A stretch of 9,892 nt of DNA from an uncultured Prevotellaceae bacterium (GTDB taxonomy: Bacteria > Bacteroidota > Bacteroidia > Bacteroidales > Bacteroidaceae). The translations under genes and the position numbers were made by a program. The stretch is from positions 1 to 9,892 of the forward strand of contig OMTC01000033.1 in NCBI GenBank assembly GCA_900313845.1, written 5' to 3'. The notes below the pieces were generated by a model. It made no database searches. It was not told where the DNA came from and saw only the letters and a list, made by a program, of their open reading frames with translations. Numbering within the stretch: the stretch's first letter is position 1; each line of letters opens with the position of its first letter. Positions 1-5,405 of the stretch are shown here, piece after piece.

Positions 1-785
1 GAAACAGTCTTTGCATCGTAATCGAAGCCCATCTCAATCATTTCGCCTAAGTTTGCAAAACCGAGTACGTAAATGGAGTCGTTGGCAAGAACATGAGTTA
101 TGTGTGTTGTTGACGTACCATAAGAATCTGTATAAGTCATGTCACCTGTAGCAGGAATAATCTCTGAATAGAATGCAAGGTCAAAATAGGCATCTTTGTA
201 GGTTCCAGAATCGATGAATATTCCCCATGGGGTGTCGAAAACAATGCTTCCATCAATAATGCTACCCGTAATCTTTGCACTGCGGTCCACTACAACATCA
301 TCACCTGCTTCATTGATATCCCAGGCAGAGATACTTGCATCACCATAAGGTTTGGAAGAAAATAATACTTGATTGTCAATCTCGAACTGTCCTGTGGCTG
401 CGTCATACTTAATAGTAAGACCATTCACATTATCACTGTACCAAGAACCAAAGTTTGGAATAGAAAGTGTTCCATCACCATTATCTATGATGTCGATGCC
501 ATAGTTGAAGTACATGCCAATAGTCTCTCCTGCTTCGTCTGTGCTGGAGCTTTCATAACTAATCATGGCAGGACCTGTTATCACATTGTTAGCTTCTGTA
601 GCCTTCATGATGACAGATTTAGCCATACGAGGAGATTGCTTGTGCGACGTTGGTAATGTTACCTCGCTCAAACTTTTAGGTTCAAAACTTCTGCCATGTT
701 GGTTCAATGGATGGAGGTTCTGAGCGTTTACGGAAATAGCAGATGTGAGTGCTATTGCTGATAAAAGAGTAAAGAAATGTTTCAT
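1..785 (-). CDS. Secreted beta-rich protein of unknown function, N-terminal part (C-terminus beyond left edge)
   Basis: The frame is open from the ATG at 785-783 to the left edge, giving 261 complete codons with no stop, so the C-terminus is missing. Residues 1-21 form a type I signal peptide: a Lys-His start, a hydrophobic core, and likely cleavage after SVNA before QN. Residues 22-65 are polar and low in complexity. From about 70 onward the sequence is rich in Gly, Asp, Asn and Thr with alternating hydrophobics, as in extracellular beta-sandwich or lipocalin-like folds. A pattern near 103-130 (GDGTLSIPNF, then KYDAATG) seems to recur loosely near 235-260 (NDSIYVLGF, then FDYDAKT), suggesting repeated beta modules. 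No catalytic motif was recognised, and there is no lipobox Cys after the signal peptide. It is probably exported to the periplasm or surface. Any C-terminal sorting domain would lie outside the window. It follows mscS on the same strand, but a terminator separates them, so it is probably transcribed on its own. Confidence 0.8.
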   Translation of the reverse strand, partial: MKHFFTLLSAIALTSAISVNAQNLHPLNQHGRSFEPKSLSEVTLPTSHKQSPRMAKSVIMKATEANNVITGPAMISYESSSTDEAGETIGMYFNYGIDIIDNGDGTLSIPNFGSWYSDNVNGLTIKYDAATGQFEIDNQVLFSSKPYGDASISAWDINEAGDDVVVDRSAKITGSIIDGSIVFDTPWGIFIDSGTYKDAYFDLAFYSEIIPATGDMTYTDSYGTSTTHITHVLANDSIYVLGFANLGEMIEMGFDYDAKTV

Positions 786-889
786 AAACTTTTGATTTTT
801 GTAATAATAATTAAAGGTAAATTCGTTTGATTTCTGATAAAGATTTTTTCTTTGATATGGAATCAACAAAGGATTGTTCCAATCATCTG

Positions 890-897
890 CAAATGTA
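890..897 (-). promoter_or_regulatory. Candidate -7 element for the secreted-protein gene
   Basis: On the minus strand this reads TACATTTG, matching the Bacteroidota -7 consensus TAnnTTTG. It would start transcription near 884 and give a 5' leader of roughly 100 bases. A TTTG lies upstream at 911-914, but the 13-base gap is shorter than usual. A second identical TACATTTG lies at 943-950, directly after the T-run of the mscS terminator, so the choice of promoter is uncertain. Confidence 0.35.
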
Positions 898-951
898 CTA
901 AAAAATCCGCCAAAGAGAAAGTGAAACACTTCTTTTTTTAGACAAATGTAA

Positions 952-987
952 AAAAAGAGGAAATGTGTGCACACATTTCCTCTTTTT
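952..987 (-). terminator. Perfect 36-bp palindromic terminator after mscS
   Basis: Two 18-base arms, 952-969 and 970-987, are exact reverse complements with the dyad axis between 969 and 970. The core reads TGTGTGCACACA. Read on the minus strand it begins 26 bases after the mscS stop codon. It can fold as a long stem with a small TGCA loop and ends in a run of seven T (956-950), so it works best as a rho-independent terminator of mscS. The arms carry matching A5 and T5 tails. A role as a dimeric protein-binding site upstream of the next gene cannot be excluded. Confidence 0.8.
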
Positions 988-1013
988 GCTGAGTAGGGTT
1001 GAAGTATAGAACT

Positions 1014-1868
1014 CTATGCTTTGTCGTTGCGAATTGTCACGTCCATGCGGTTGAATGGGAACATGAAGCCGCGCTCCTTGAGCTCCTGATAAACCGTTTC
1101 GTTCATGTAGAAATAAACGGTCCAGTAGTCACTACCCTTGCACCATGTTCTTGTATTCACAACCACTCCGCTCTGTCCCAACTGTGTCAAACCAATCCAA
1201 GGTGCTGCCACCACGTCGCTATCTGCCACTGGAGCTTGCAGGATGAGTGGATTACGCTTCTGAATCTCCTGAATGGCTTCCTTCACTTTGTTGAGGTCTG
1301 TGCCATAAACAAATTGGAAATCAAGATCCACACGACGATATGGCTCGGTGGAGTAGTTCTTGAGCATACCCGTAGAGAGTGTACCGTTAGGGATGATAAC
1401 GGTCTGGGCATCGTTGGTGCGGATGATGGTGTTGAAGATTTGGATTTGTTTCACTGTACCCATATAGCCTTGCGCTTCAATGAAGTCACCCACTTTATAA
1501 GGTTTGAAGAGCAGTACCATCACACCGCCTGCAAAGTTCGACAGCGTACCGCTCAGTGCCATGCCGATTGCCACACCAGCTGAAGCGAAGAGGGCGATGA
1601 ACGAAGAGGTTTCGATACCGAAGATGGAAATGATGATGATGGCAAGAACAAACCACAACACCACATTCACAATGCTGGTGAGGAACGAGAAGAGCGATTT
1701 ATCCACTTTGCTGCGTTCCAGTGCTTTGGTGATGAGTTTCGAAATCCACTTGATGAGTTTGCTACCGATGTAGTAAACAAGGATTGCTACAACAAGATTC
1801 TTACAGAATGTAATTGCCATTCCTCCCAACATGGAGTAGGTTTCTGGCGCAAAAATTTTTTCTAACAT
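1014..1868 (-). CDS. Small-conductance mechanosensitive channel, MscS family
   Basis: This 284-residue protein is nearly the length of E. coli MscS (286). MscS channels are homoheptamers of the inner membrane that open under membrane tension and release solutes during hypo-osmotic shock. Hydrophobic segments lie at about 17-37 and 62-83. The Gly/Ala-rich pore helix TM3 spans about 90-122 and includes AGVAIGMALSGTLSNFAGG. The beta domain follows with FKPYKVGDFI (121-130) and the conserved VIIPNGTLS (158-166). The rest is the cytoplasmic alpha/beta vestibule. The order and spacing match the minimal MscS architecture, with no extra sensor or cyclic-nucleotide domain. The start at 1868 is favoured because it precedes TM1 and lies 38 bases from a good -7 box. 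It is divergent from the acetyl esterase gene and appears monocistronic. A gene name such as mscS is reasonable, but paralogues are common, so none is assigned. Confidence 0.95.
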   Translation of the reverse strand: MLEKIFAPETYSMLGGMAITFCKNLVVAILVYYIGSKLIKWISKLITKALERSKVDKSLFSFLTSIVNVVLWFVLAIIIISIFGIETSSFIALFASAGVAIGMALSGTLSNFAGGVMVLLFKPYKVGDFIEAQGYMGTVKQIQIFNTIIRTNDAQTVIIPNGTLSTGMLKNYSTEPYRRVDLDFQFVYGTDLNKVKEAIQEIQKRNPLILQAPVADSDVVAAPWIGLTQLGQSGVVVNTRTWCKGSDYWTVYFYMNETVYQELKERGFMFPFNRMDVTIRNDKA

Positions 1869-1905
1869 AGTGTTTTAATAGTTTTTTTGAAAATGGTTAG
1901 TAATG

Positions 1906-1935
1906 CAAAGTTAATGGATTTCTATGAAAAACGAA
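1906..1935 (-). promoter_or_regulatory. Promoter of the MscS gene
   Basis: The minus strand carries TAACTTTG at 1913-1906, an exact TAnnTTTG -7 element. A TTCG at 1935-1932 lies 18 bases upstream, in the place of the -33 element. Transcription would begin near 1902 and give a leader of about 34 bases. Confidence 0.65.
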
Positions 1936-1952
1936 TATTTTCTGCCAAGAAG

Positions 1953-1983
1953 TTTCGATTTTTTTAATTTTTATGTAATTTTG
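1953..1983 (+). promoter_or_regulatory. Promoter of the acetyl esterase gene, unusually close to the start codon
   Basis: TAATTTTG at 1976-1983 matches the -7 consensus TAnnTTTG. TTTCG at 1953-1957 lies 18 bases upstream as a -33 element, the same arrangement as the divergent mscS promoter. The -7 box ends only four bases before the ATG at 1988, so the expected transcription start is at or next to the start codon. No better match was seen further upstream in the 119-bp spacer. Confidence 0.55.
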
Positions 1984-1987
1984 CAAC

Positions 1988-3310
1988 ATGATGAAAACTA
2001 AAAACTTATTATTCCTAACTATCATGCTCGTGCTGCTGATGGCAGACACGATGCAAGCAGAGAATTATCCTTATCGTAGTGATGTGCTGTGGGTAACTGT
2101 GCCCGACCATGCTGATTGGCTCTACCAACCTGGTGAAGAGCCCAAAGTGGAAGTGCAGTTCTATCAGTATGGCATGCCTAAAGATGGCACAGTGACGTAC
2201 ACCATCGGAAATGACCTCTTGGAGGACGATGATAAGGGCAGTGTGAAACTCAAGAATGGACGTGCCACCATTAAGATGTCAACTCGAAAAACACCAGGCT
2301 TCCGCGATTTGCGCTTGCAAATGAAGATTGGTGACACTACCTACAAACATCATGTGAAACTGGGCTTTGCACCTGACAAGATTCAGCCGTTCACCACGCT
2401 CCCTAATGATTTCACTTCCTTCTGGGACAAGAACTTGAAGGAATTGAATGGTTTTCCTTTGAAATATAGCATTGAACCCGCTCCTGAATACACGACGGAA
2501 TCCGTAGATTGTTCTCTCGTGAAAATACAAATCAACAGCAAGGGACAGTGCGTGTATGGCTACCTCACCAAGCCCAAGAACGCTGTGAAGGGTTCGTGTC
2601 CCGTTGTGTTCTGCCCACCAGGAGCAGGCGTGAAAACCATCAAAGAACCACTGCGTCACAAATACTATGCAGAGAATGGTTTCATTCGTCTCGAAATAGA
2701 GATTCATGGACTCGACCCACGTCTCAGTGCCGACCAGTTCAAGGAAATCAACAATGCCTTCAACGTTGGTGCCAACACCTATCTGGCTCAAGGGCTCGAC
2801 CATCGCGACAATTACTACATGAAACATGTCTATTTGGCTTGTGTGCGTTGCATTGATTTCCTCACTTCTCTGCCCGAGTGGGACGGGAGAAATGTGGCAG
2901 TGCAAGGAGGCAGTCAGGGAGGAGCACTTGCCATCGTCACCGCATCGCTCGATTCCCGCGTCAGCCTTTGTGCAGCCAACCATCCCGCACTGAGCGACAT
3001 GGCAGGCTATTCCGAGAAGGGACGCACAGGTGGCTATCCACATTTCCACCGTCTGAACTCCATGCTCACCCCCGAGAAAATCAACACCTTGCGCTACTAC
3101 GACGTGGTGAACTTCGCCCGTCAGATGAAGGCAACCACCTTCCTCACATGGGGCTACAACGACGACACTTGTCCTCCAACCACCAGCTATGCCGTTTGGA
3201 ACTCACTCAGATGCACTAAGGAGTCTCTCATCACGCCGGTCAACGAGCACTGGACCAGCGAAGCCACAGAGGAAAGTATCATGAGATGGATTAAAAGCAA
3301 ATTGAAATAA
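1988..3310 (+). CDS. Secreted CE7-family acetyl esterase (acetylxylan esterase / cephalosporin-C deacetylase type)
   Basis: This 440-residue alpha/beta hydrolase probably removes O-acetyl groups from plant polysaccharides or their oligosaccharides. A type I signal peptide occupies about 1-24, with cleavage after TMQA. Residues 26-125 form a beta-rich, Ig-like N-terminal domain. The CE7 hydrolase domain follows from about 135. Its nucleophile is Ser309 in GGSQGG (307-312). The acid is Asp392 in NDDTCPPTTSYAVWN, which matches the CE7 pattern D-x-x-C-P-P. The base is His421 in NEHWTSE. Classic CE7 enzymes have about 320 residues, so the extra length is the N-terminal domain and signal peptide. 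Two adjacent ATGs (1988 and 1991) are both possible starts. The gene stands alone, divergent from mscS, with its own promoter and terminator. The natural substrate (xylan, pectin or small acetylated sugars) cannot be told from sequence. A GH28 enzyme about 4.6 kb away makes plant cell wall likely. Confidence 0.9.
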   Translation: MMKTKNLLFLTIMLVLLMADTMQAENYPYRSDVLWVTVPDHADWLYQPGEEPKVEVQFYQYGMPKDGTVTYTIGNDLLEDDDKGSVKLKNGRATIKMSTRKTPGFRDLRLQMKIGDTTYKHHVKLGFAPDKIQPFTTLPNDFTSFWDKNLKELNGFPLKYSIEPAPEYTTESVDCSLVKIQINSKGQCVYGYLTKPKNAVKGSCPVVFCPPGAGVKTIKEPLRHKYYAENGFIRLEIEIHGLDPRLSADQFKEINNAFNVGANTYLAQGLDHRDNYYMKHVYLACVRCIDFLTSLPEWDGRNVAVQGGSQGGALAIVTASLDSRVSLCAANHPALSDMAGYSEKGRTGGYPHFHRLNSMLTPEKINTLRYYDVVNFARQMKATTFLTWGYNDDTCPPTTSYAVWNSLRCTKESLITPVNEHWTSEATEESIMRWIKSKLK

Positions 3311-3331
3311 ACCATTGTTCGTCAAAATAAA

Positions 3332-3379
3332 AATGCGACAGAGAATTGAGATATGATTCTTTGTCGCATTCTTCTTTTT
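3332..3379 (+). terminator. Rho-independent terminator of the acetyl esterase gene
   Basis: Arms 3332-3346 and 3356-3370 pair over 15 bases around a 9-base loop and are followed by a T-rich tract ending in TTTTT. The single imperfect pair (G3341 with T3365) is a G-U wobble in plus-strand RNA but an A-C mismatch on the other strand. This supports action on the plus-strand transcript. It lies 22 bases after the stop codon. Confidence 0.8.
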
Positions 3380-3446
3380 CTCGTTTTTTCATTGAGAAGA
3401 TGAAACAGCATTTTTTTCGAAAAGCTTTATTTTCTTCATCTTACAT

Positions 3447-3477
3447 TTTCTTATTCGTGAAAAAATGCGTAACTTTG
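3447..3477 (+). promoter_or_regulatory. Promoter of the NIF3 gene
   Basis: TAACTTTG at 3470-3477 is an exact Bacteroidota -7 box, the same octamer as at the mscS and malic enzyme genes. TTTC at 3447-3450, 19 bases upstream, is a weak -33 candidate. The ATG at 3512 lies 35 bases after the box, giving a leader of about 30 bases. The rest of the gap back to 3380 is AT-rich with nothing else recognised. Confidence 0.6.
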
Positions 3478-3511
3478 CACCCGAATCGAAAGATAATTGA
3501 TTCACAATCAG

Positions 3512-4309
3512 ATGAAAATACGGGAAATCATTGGAGCCCTTGAACAATTCGCTCCTCTGTCCCTGCAAGACAGCTACGATAATGCAGGCTTGCAGATTGG
3601 ATTAACAGAGGATGCTGACGTCTCAGGGGCGTTGTTGTGTCTTGACGTCACTGAAGAGGTCATCGAAGAGGCTGCCCAGCGTGGTTGCAACCTCATCGTG
3701 AGTCATCATCCGTTGCTTTTCCATGCACCAAAACAAATCACCGGAGCGGACTTCGTGCAGCGTTGCATCATCAAAGCAATTCAACGAGGCATTTGGATTT
3801 ATTCTGCGCATACGAACCTCGACAATGCCCCTTGTGGCGTGAGCTATCGTATGGCGGAGAAAATTGGTTTGCAAGATGTGAAACCTCTTTGTCCTCTCGA
3901 GGGAAAAATGGTGAATGGAGAAGTAGCAGGAGCTGGTGTAATAGGACAATTTCAAGCACCGATGGAGCGTGAGGATTTCATCGCACACATCAAGGAGCGC
4001 TTCGACGTGGGTAGCGTGCGCTACAATTCTTGGGAAGGCGAAAAGATTCAGACTGTTGCGCTTTGTGGAGGTGCTGGGGCTTTCCTCATTCCACAAGCTG
4101 TTGCAGCAGGTGCCGATGTGTTCATCACAGGCGAAATCGGCTATCATCGCTTCTTCGGCTTTGAGCACTCCATTCAGTTGCTCGAAATCGGTCATTACGA
4201 AAGCGAGCAATACACACTCGAAATCCTTCGTGAAATTATCTCCAAGGCTGCTCCCGAATTGCCAATCTTCAACACGGAGATAGAAACCAATCCTATCAAC
4301 TATTTATAG
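3512..4309 (+). CDS. NIF3-like dinuclear metal-centre protein (DUF34, YbgI type)
   Basis: This 265-residue protein belongs to the NIF3/DUF34 family, whose members form toroidal hexamers with a two-metal site in each subunit. The biochemical role is unsettled. Many are annotated as GTP cyclohydrolase 1 type 2 homologues, and metal-ion insertion has also been proposed. The metal ligands known for the family are visible: His65 and His66 in VSHHPLLF, His100 and Asp104 in SAHTNLD, and His228 and Glu232 in GHYESE. The N-terminal IIGALEQFAPLSLQDSYDN and the ITGEIGYH segment (205-212) are also typical. I chose the ATG at 3512 because it gives the usual family start MKIREI. The in-frame TTG at 3497 would add five unrelated residues. 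It lies 35 bases after its -7 box and is followed after a 131-bp repeat-rich spacer by a coiled-coil zinc-ribbon gene. These two families are often neighbours in Bacteroidota, from memory. Cytoplasmic, with no signal peptide. Confidence 0.93.
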   Translation: MKIREIIGALEQFAPLSLQDSYDNAGLQIGLTEDADVSGALLCLDVTEEVIEEAAQRGCNLIVSHHPLLFHAPKQITGADFVQRCIIKAIQRGIWIYSAHTNLDNAPCGVSYRMAEKIGLQDVKPLCPLEGKMVNGEVAGAGVIGQFQAPMEREDFIAHIKERFDVGSVRYNSWEGEKIQTVALCGGAGAFLIPQAVAAGADVFITGEIGYHRFFGFEHSIQLLEIGHYESEQYTLEILREIISKAAPELPIFNTEIETNPINYL

Positions 4310-4310
4310 A

Positions 4311-4342
4311 AACGTTTAACGTTTAAAGTTTAACGTTTAACG
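4311..4342 (+). repeat. Tandem heptamer repeat, unit AACGTTT, about 4.5 copies
   Basis: Four full copies of AACGTTT (the third is AAAGTTT) plus AACG begin two bases after the NIF3 stop codon. The unit contains the palindrome AACGTT, so the block can also fold on itself. It is the first of three different repeat blocks in this spacer. Confidence 0.85.
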
Positions 4343-4351
4343 AAGTTAGTA

Positions 4352-4386
4352 CGTGAAGCGTGAAGTGTGAAGCGTGAAGCGTGAAA
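4352..4386 (+). repeat. Tandem heptamer repeat, unit CGTGAAG, five copies
   Basis: Five adjacent heptamers lie here: copies 1, 2 and 4 are exact, copy 3 is TGTGAAG and copy 5 is CGTGAAA. It has the same period as the block before it but an unrelated sequence. Confidence 0.88.
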
Positions 4387-4395
4387 AGACGAAAG

Positions 4396-4435
4396 AACTC
4401 AAAAACTTAGAAACTTAAAAACTCAAAAACTAAAA
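4396..4435 (+). repeat. Tandem octamer repeat, unit AACTYAAA, five copies
   Basis: Five adjacent octamers lie here (AACTCAAA, AACTTAGA, AACTTAAA, AACTCAAA, AACTAAAA), ending five bases before the ATG of the next gene. The tract is purine-rich with no G-rich Shine-Dalgarno, so it forms the A-rich translation-initiation region of the zinc-ribbon gene. No TAnnTTTG promoter was seen in the spacer. Confidence 0.82.
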
Positions 4436-4440
4436 ATAAC

Positions 4441-5301
4441 ATGGTAAAGAAAAAAGAAACATCTCCTTCTGAGATGACTGTAGAAGACAAGCTCAAGAAC
4501 CTCTACGACCTCCAGAAGATGCTCTCTGAAATTGACAGTATTCGCACGCTCCGCGGTGAGCTCCCTCTCGAAGTGGAAGACCTTGAGGACGAAATCGAAG
4601 GACTCAAGACTCGTATTTCAAACGCTACCGAAGAGGCCATGCAGATTCGTTCACGCATCAACGAACTCAAGTCACGCATCGACTTGTCAACTTCGAAGCT
4701 TAACGATTACAAGAGTCAGCTCGACAACGTGCGCAACAATCGTGAGTATGATGCTCTCAACAAGGAAATCGAATTCCAAAGCTTGGAAATTGAACTCTCG
4801 CAGAAGCGTACTCGTGAGGCTCAGGCTGCTGAGAAGCAGAAGCAGGAAATCATCGCTCATGCTCAGCAGGACCTTGATGAGCGTCAGCAGGACCTCGAAG
4901 TGAAGAAGAACGAACTCGACGAAATCGTGGCAGAGACGAAGGCTGAGGAAGAAAAACTCCGTGAGAAGGCTAAGAACCTCGAACTTCAGATTGAGCCAAC
5001 ACTCCTTCAGGCATTCAAGCGCATTCGCAAGAACTCTCGCAACGGACTCGGCATCGTTTATTTGCAGCGTGATGCTTGTGGTGGTTGCTTTGCTAAAATT
5101 CCACCTCAGCGCCAGCTCGATGTGCGTATGCGCAAGAAGATTATCGTTTGCGAATACTGCGGACGTATTCTCATCGACCCTGAACTTGCAGGTGTGAAGC
5201 CAGATGCTCCAAAGGAGGAAAAACCAAAGCGTAGCGGTAAGCGTATGATCCGTCGTTCGAAGGGTGATTCCACTTCCGTTTCTGCCAACGACATGGAATA
5301 A
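4441..5301 (+). CDS. Coiled-coil protein with C-terminal C4 zinc ribbon (zf-RING_7 / COG1579 type)
   Basis: This 286-residue cytoplasmic protein has a long helical hairpin at about 15-190, rich in Glu, Lys, Leu and Gln with heptad patterning. A C4 zinc ribbon follows, with Cys213 and Cys216 in DACGGC and Cys237 and Cys240 in VCEYCG. The tail (about 255-286) is charged and rich in Lys, Pro and Arg. The NNREYDALNKEI segment (99-110) at the hairpin turn is typical of the family. Relatives are thought to be nucleic-acid-associated or scaffold-like proteins, but none has a firmly established function that I can apply here. It probably shares the NIF3 transcript, because no separate promoter is seen and no hairpin terminator lies between them. 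The gene ends 24 bases before a bidirectional terminator. Codon choice is strongly biased (CTC, GAC, AAG, CGT), which may mean high expression. Confidence 0.9.
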   Translation: MVKKKETSPSEMTVEDKLKNLYDLQKMLSEIDSIRTLRGELPLEVEDLEDEIEGLKTRISNATEEAMQIRSRINELKSRIDLSTSKLNDYKSQLDNVRNNREYDALNKEIEFQSLEIELSQKRTREAQAAEKQKQEIIAHAQQDLDERQQDLEVKKNELDEIVAETKAEEEKLREKAKNLELQIEPTLLQAFKRIRKNSRNGLGIVYLQRDACGGCFAKIPPQRQLDVRMRKKIIVCEYCGRILIDPELAGVKPDAPKEEKPKRSGKRMIRRSKGDSTSVSANDME

Positions 5302-5325
5302 CGAACACAGCTACTTCCTATAACA

Positions 5326-5382
5326 CATAAAAAAGCATGGAACAATCCCCCGCTTGATGGGTTTGTTCCATGCTTTTTTATG
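5326..5382. terminator. Bidirectional terminator between convergent zinc-ribbon and malic enzyme genes
   Basis: Arms 5326-5345 and 5363-5382 are perfect 20-base reverse complements, with an extra CCC/GGG pairing inside the 17-base loop region. The stem holds an A6 tract on the left and a T6 tract on the right, so it gives a T-run after the GC-containing part in either direction. It lies 24 bases after the plus-strand stop (5301) and 23 bases beyond the minus-strand stop (5406). Confidence 0.88.
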
Positions 5383-5405
5383 TTGTTGTCAAATGAATCG
5401 GAGTG

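Noticed and set aside
369..656. A 95-codon plus-strand frame opposite the left-edge secreted protein
   Set aside because: It is antisense to a long open frame with a signal peptide, and it has no motif.
999..1583. A 194-codon plus-strand frame opposite the MscS gene
   Set aside because: It is antisense to a clear MscS protein, and its composition (many His, Cys and Leu) is that of a shadow frame.
2279..3049. A 256-codon open frame on the minus strand, opposite the acetyl esterase
   Set aside because: It lies inside the CE7 gene, which has a complete catalytic triad and signal peptide. The antisense product has no motif and no promoter of its own.
3497..3511. Upstream TTG start that would lengthen the NIF3 protein by five residues
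   Set aside because: NIF3 proteins normally begin as the ATG at 3512 would give, and the -7 box to ATG distance of 35 bases matches the neighbouring genes.
3346..3543. A 65-codon plus-strand frame between the esterase and NIF3 genes
   Set aside because: It overlaps the esterase terminator, the NIF3 promoter and the first codons of NIF3, and encodes low-complexity Phe/Ser-rich sequence.
4311..4440. CRISPR-like array
   Set aside because: The units are 7-8 bases and directly adjacent with no unique spacers, and three different units are present. This is a set of microsatellite-like blocks, not a CRISPR.
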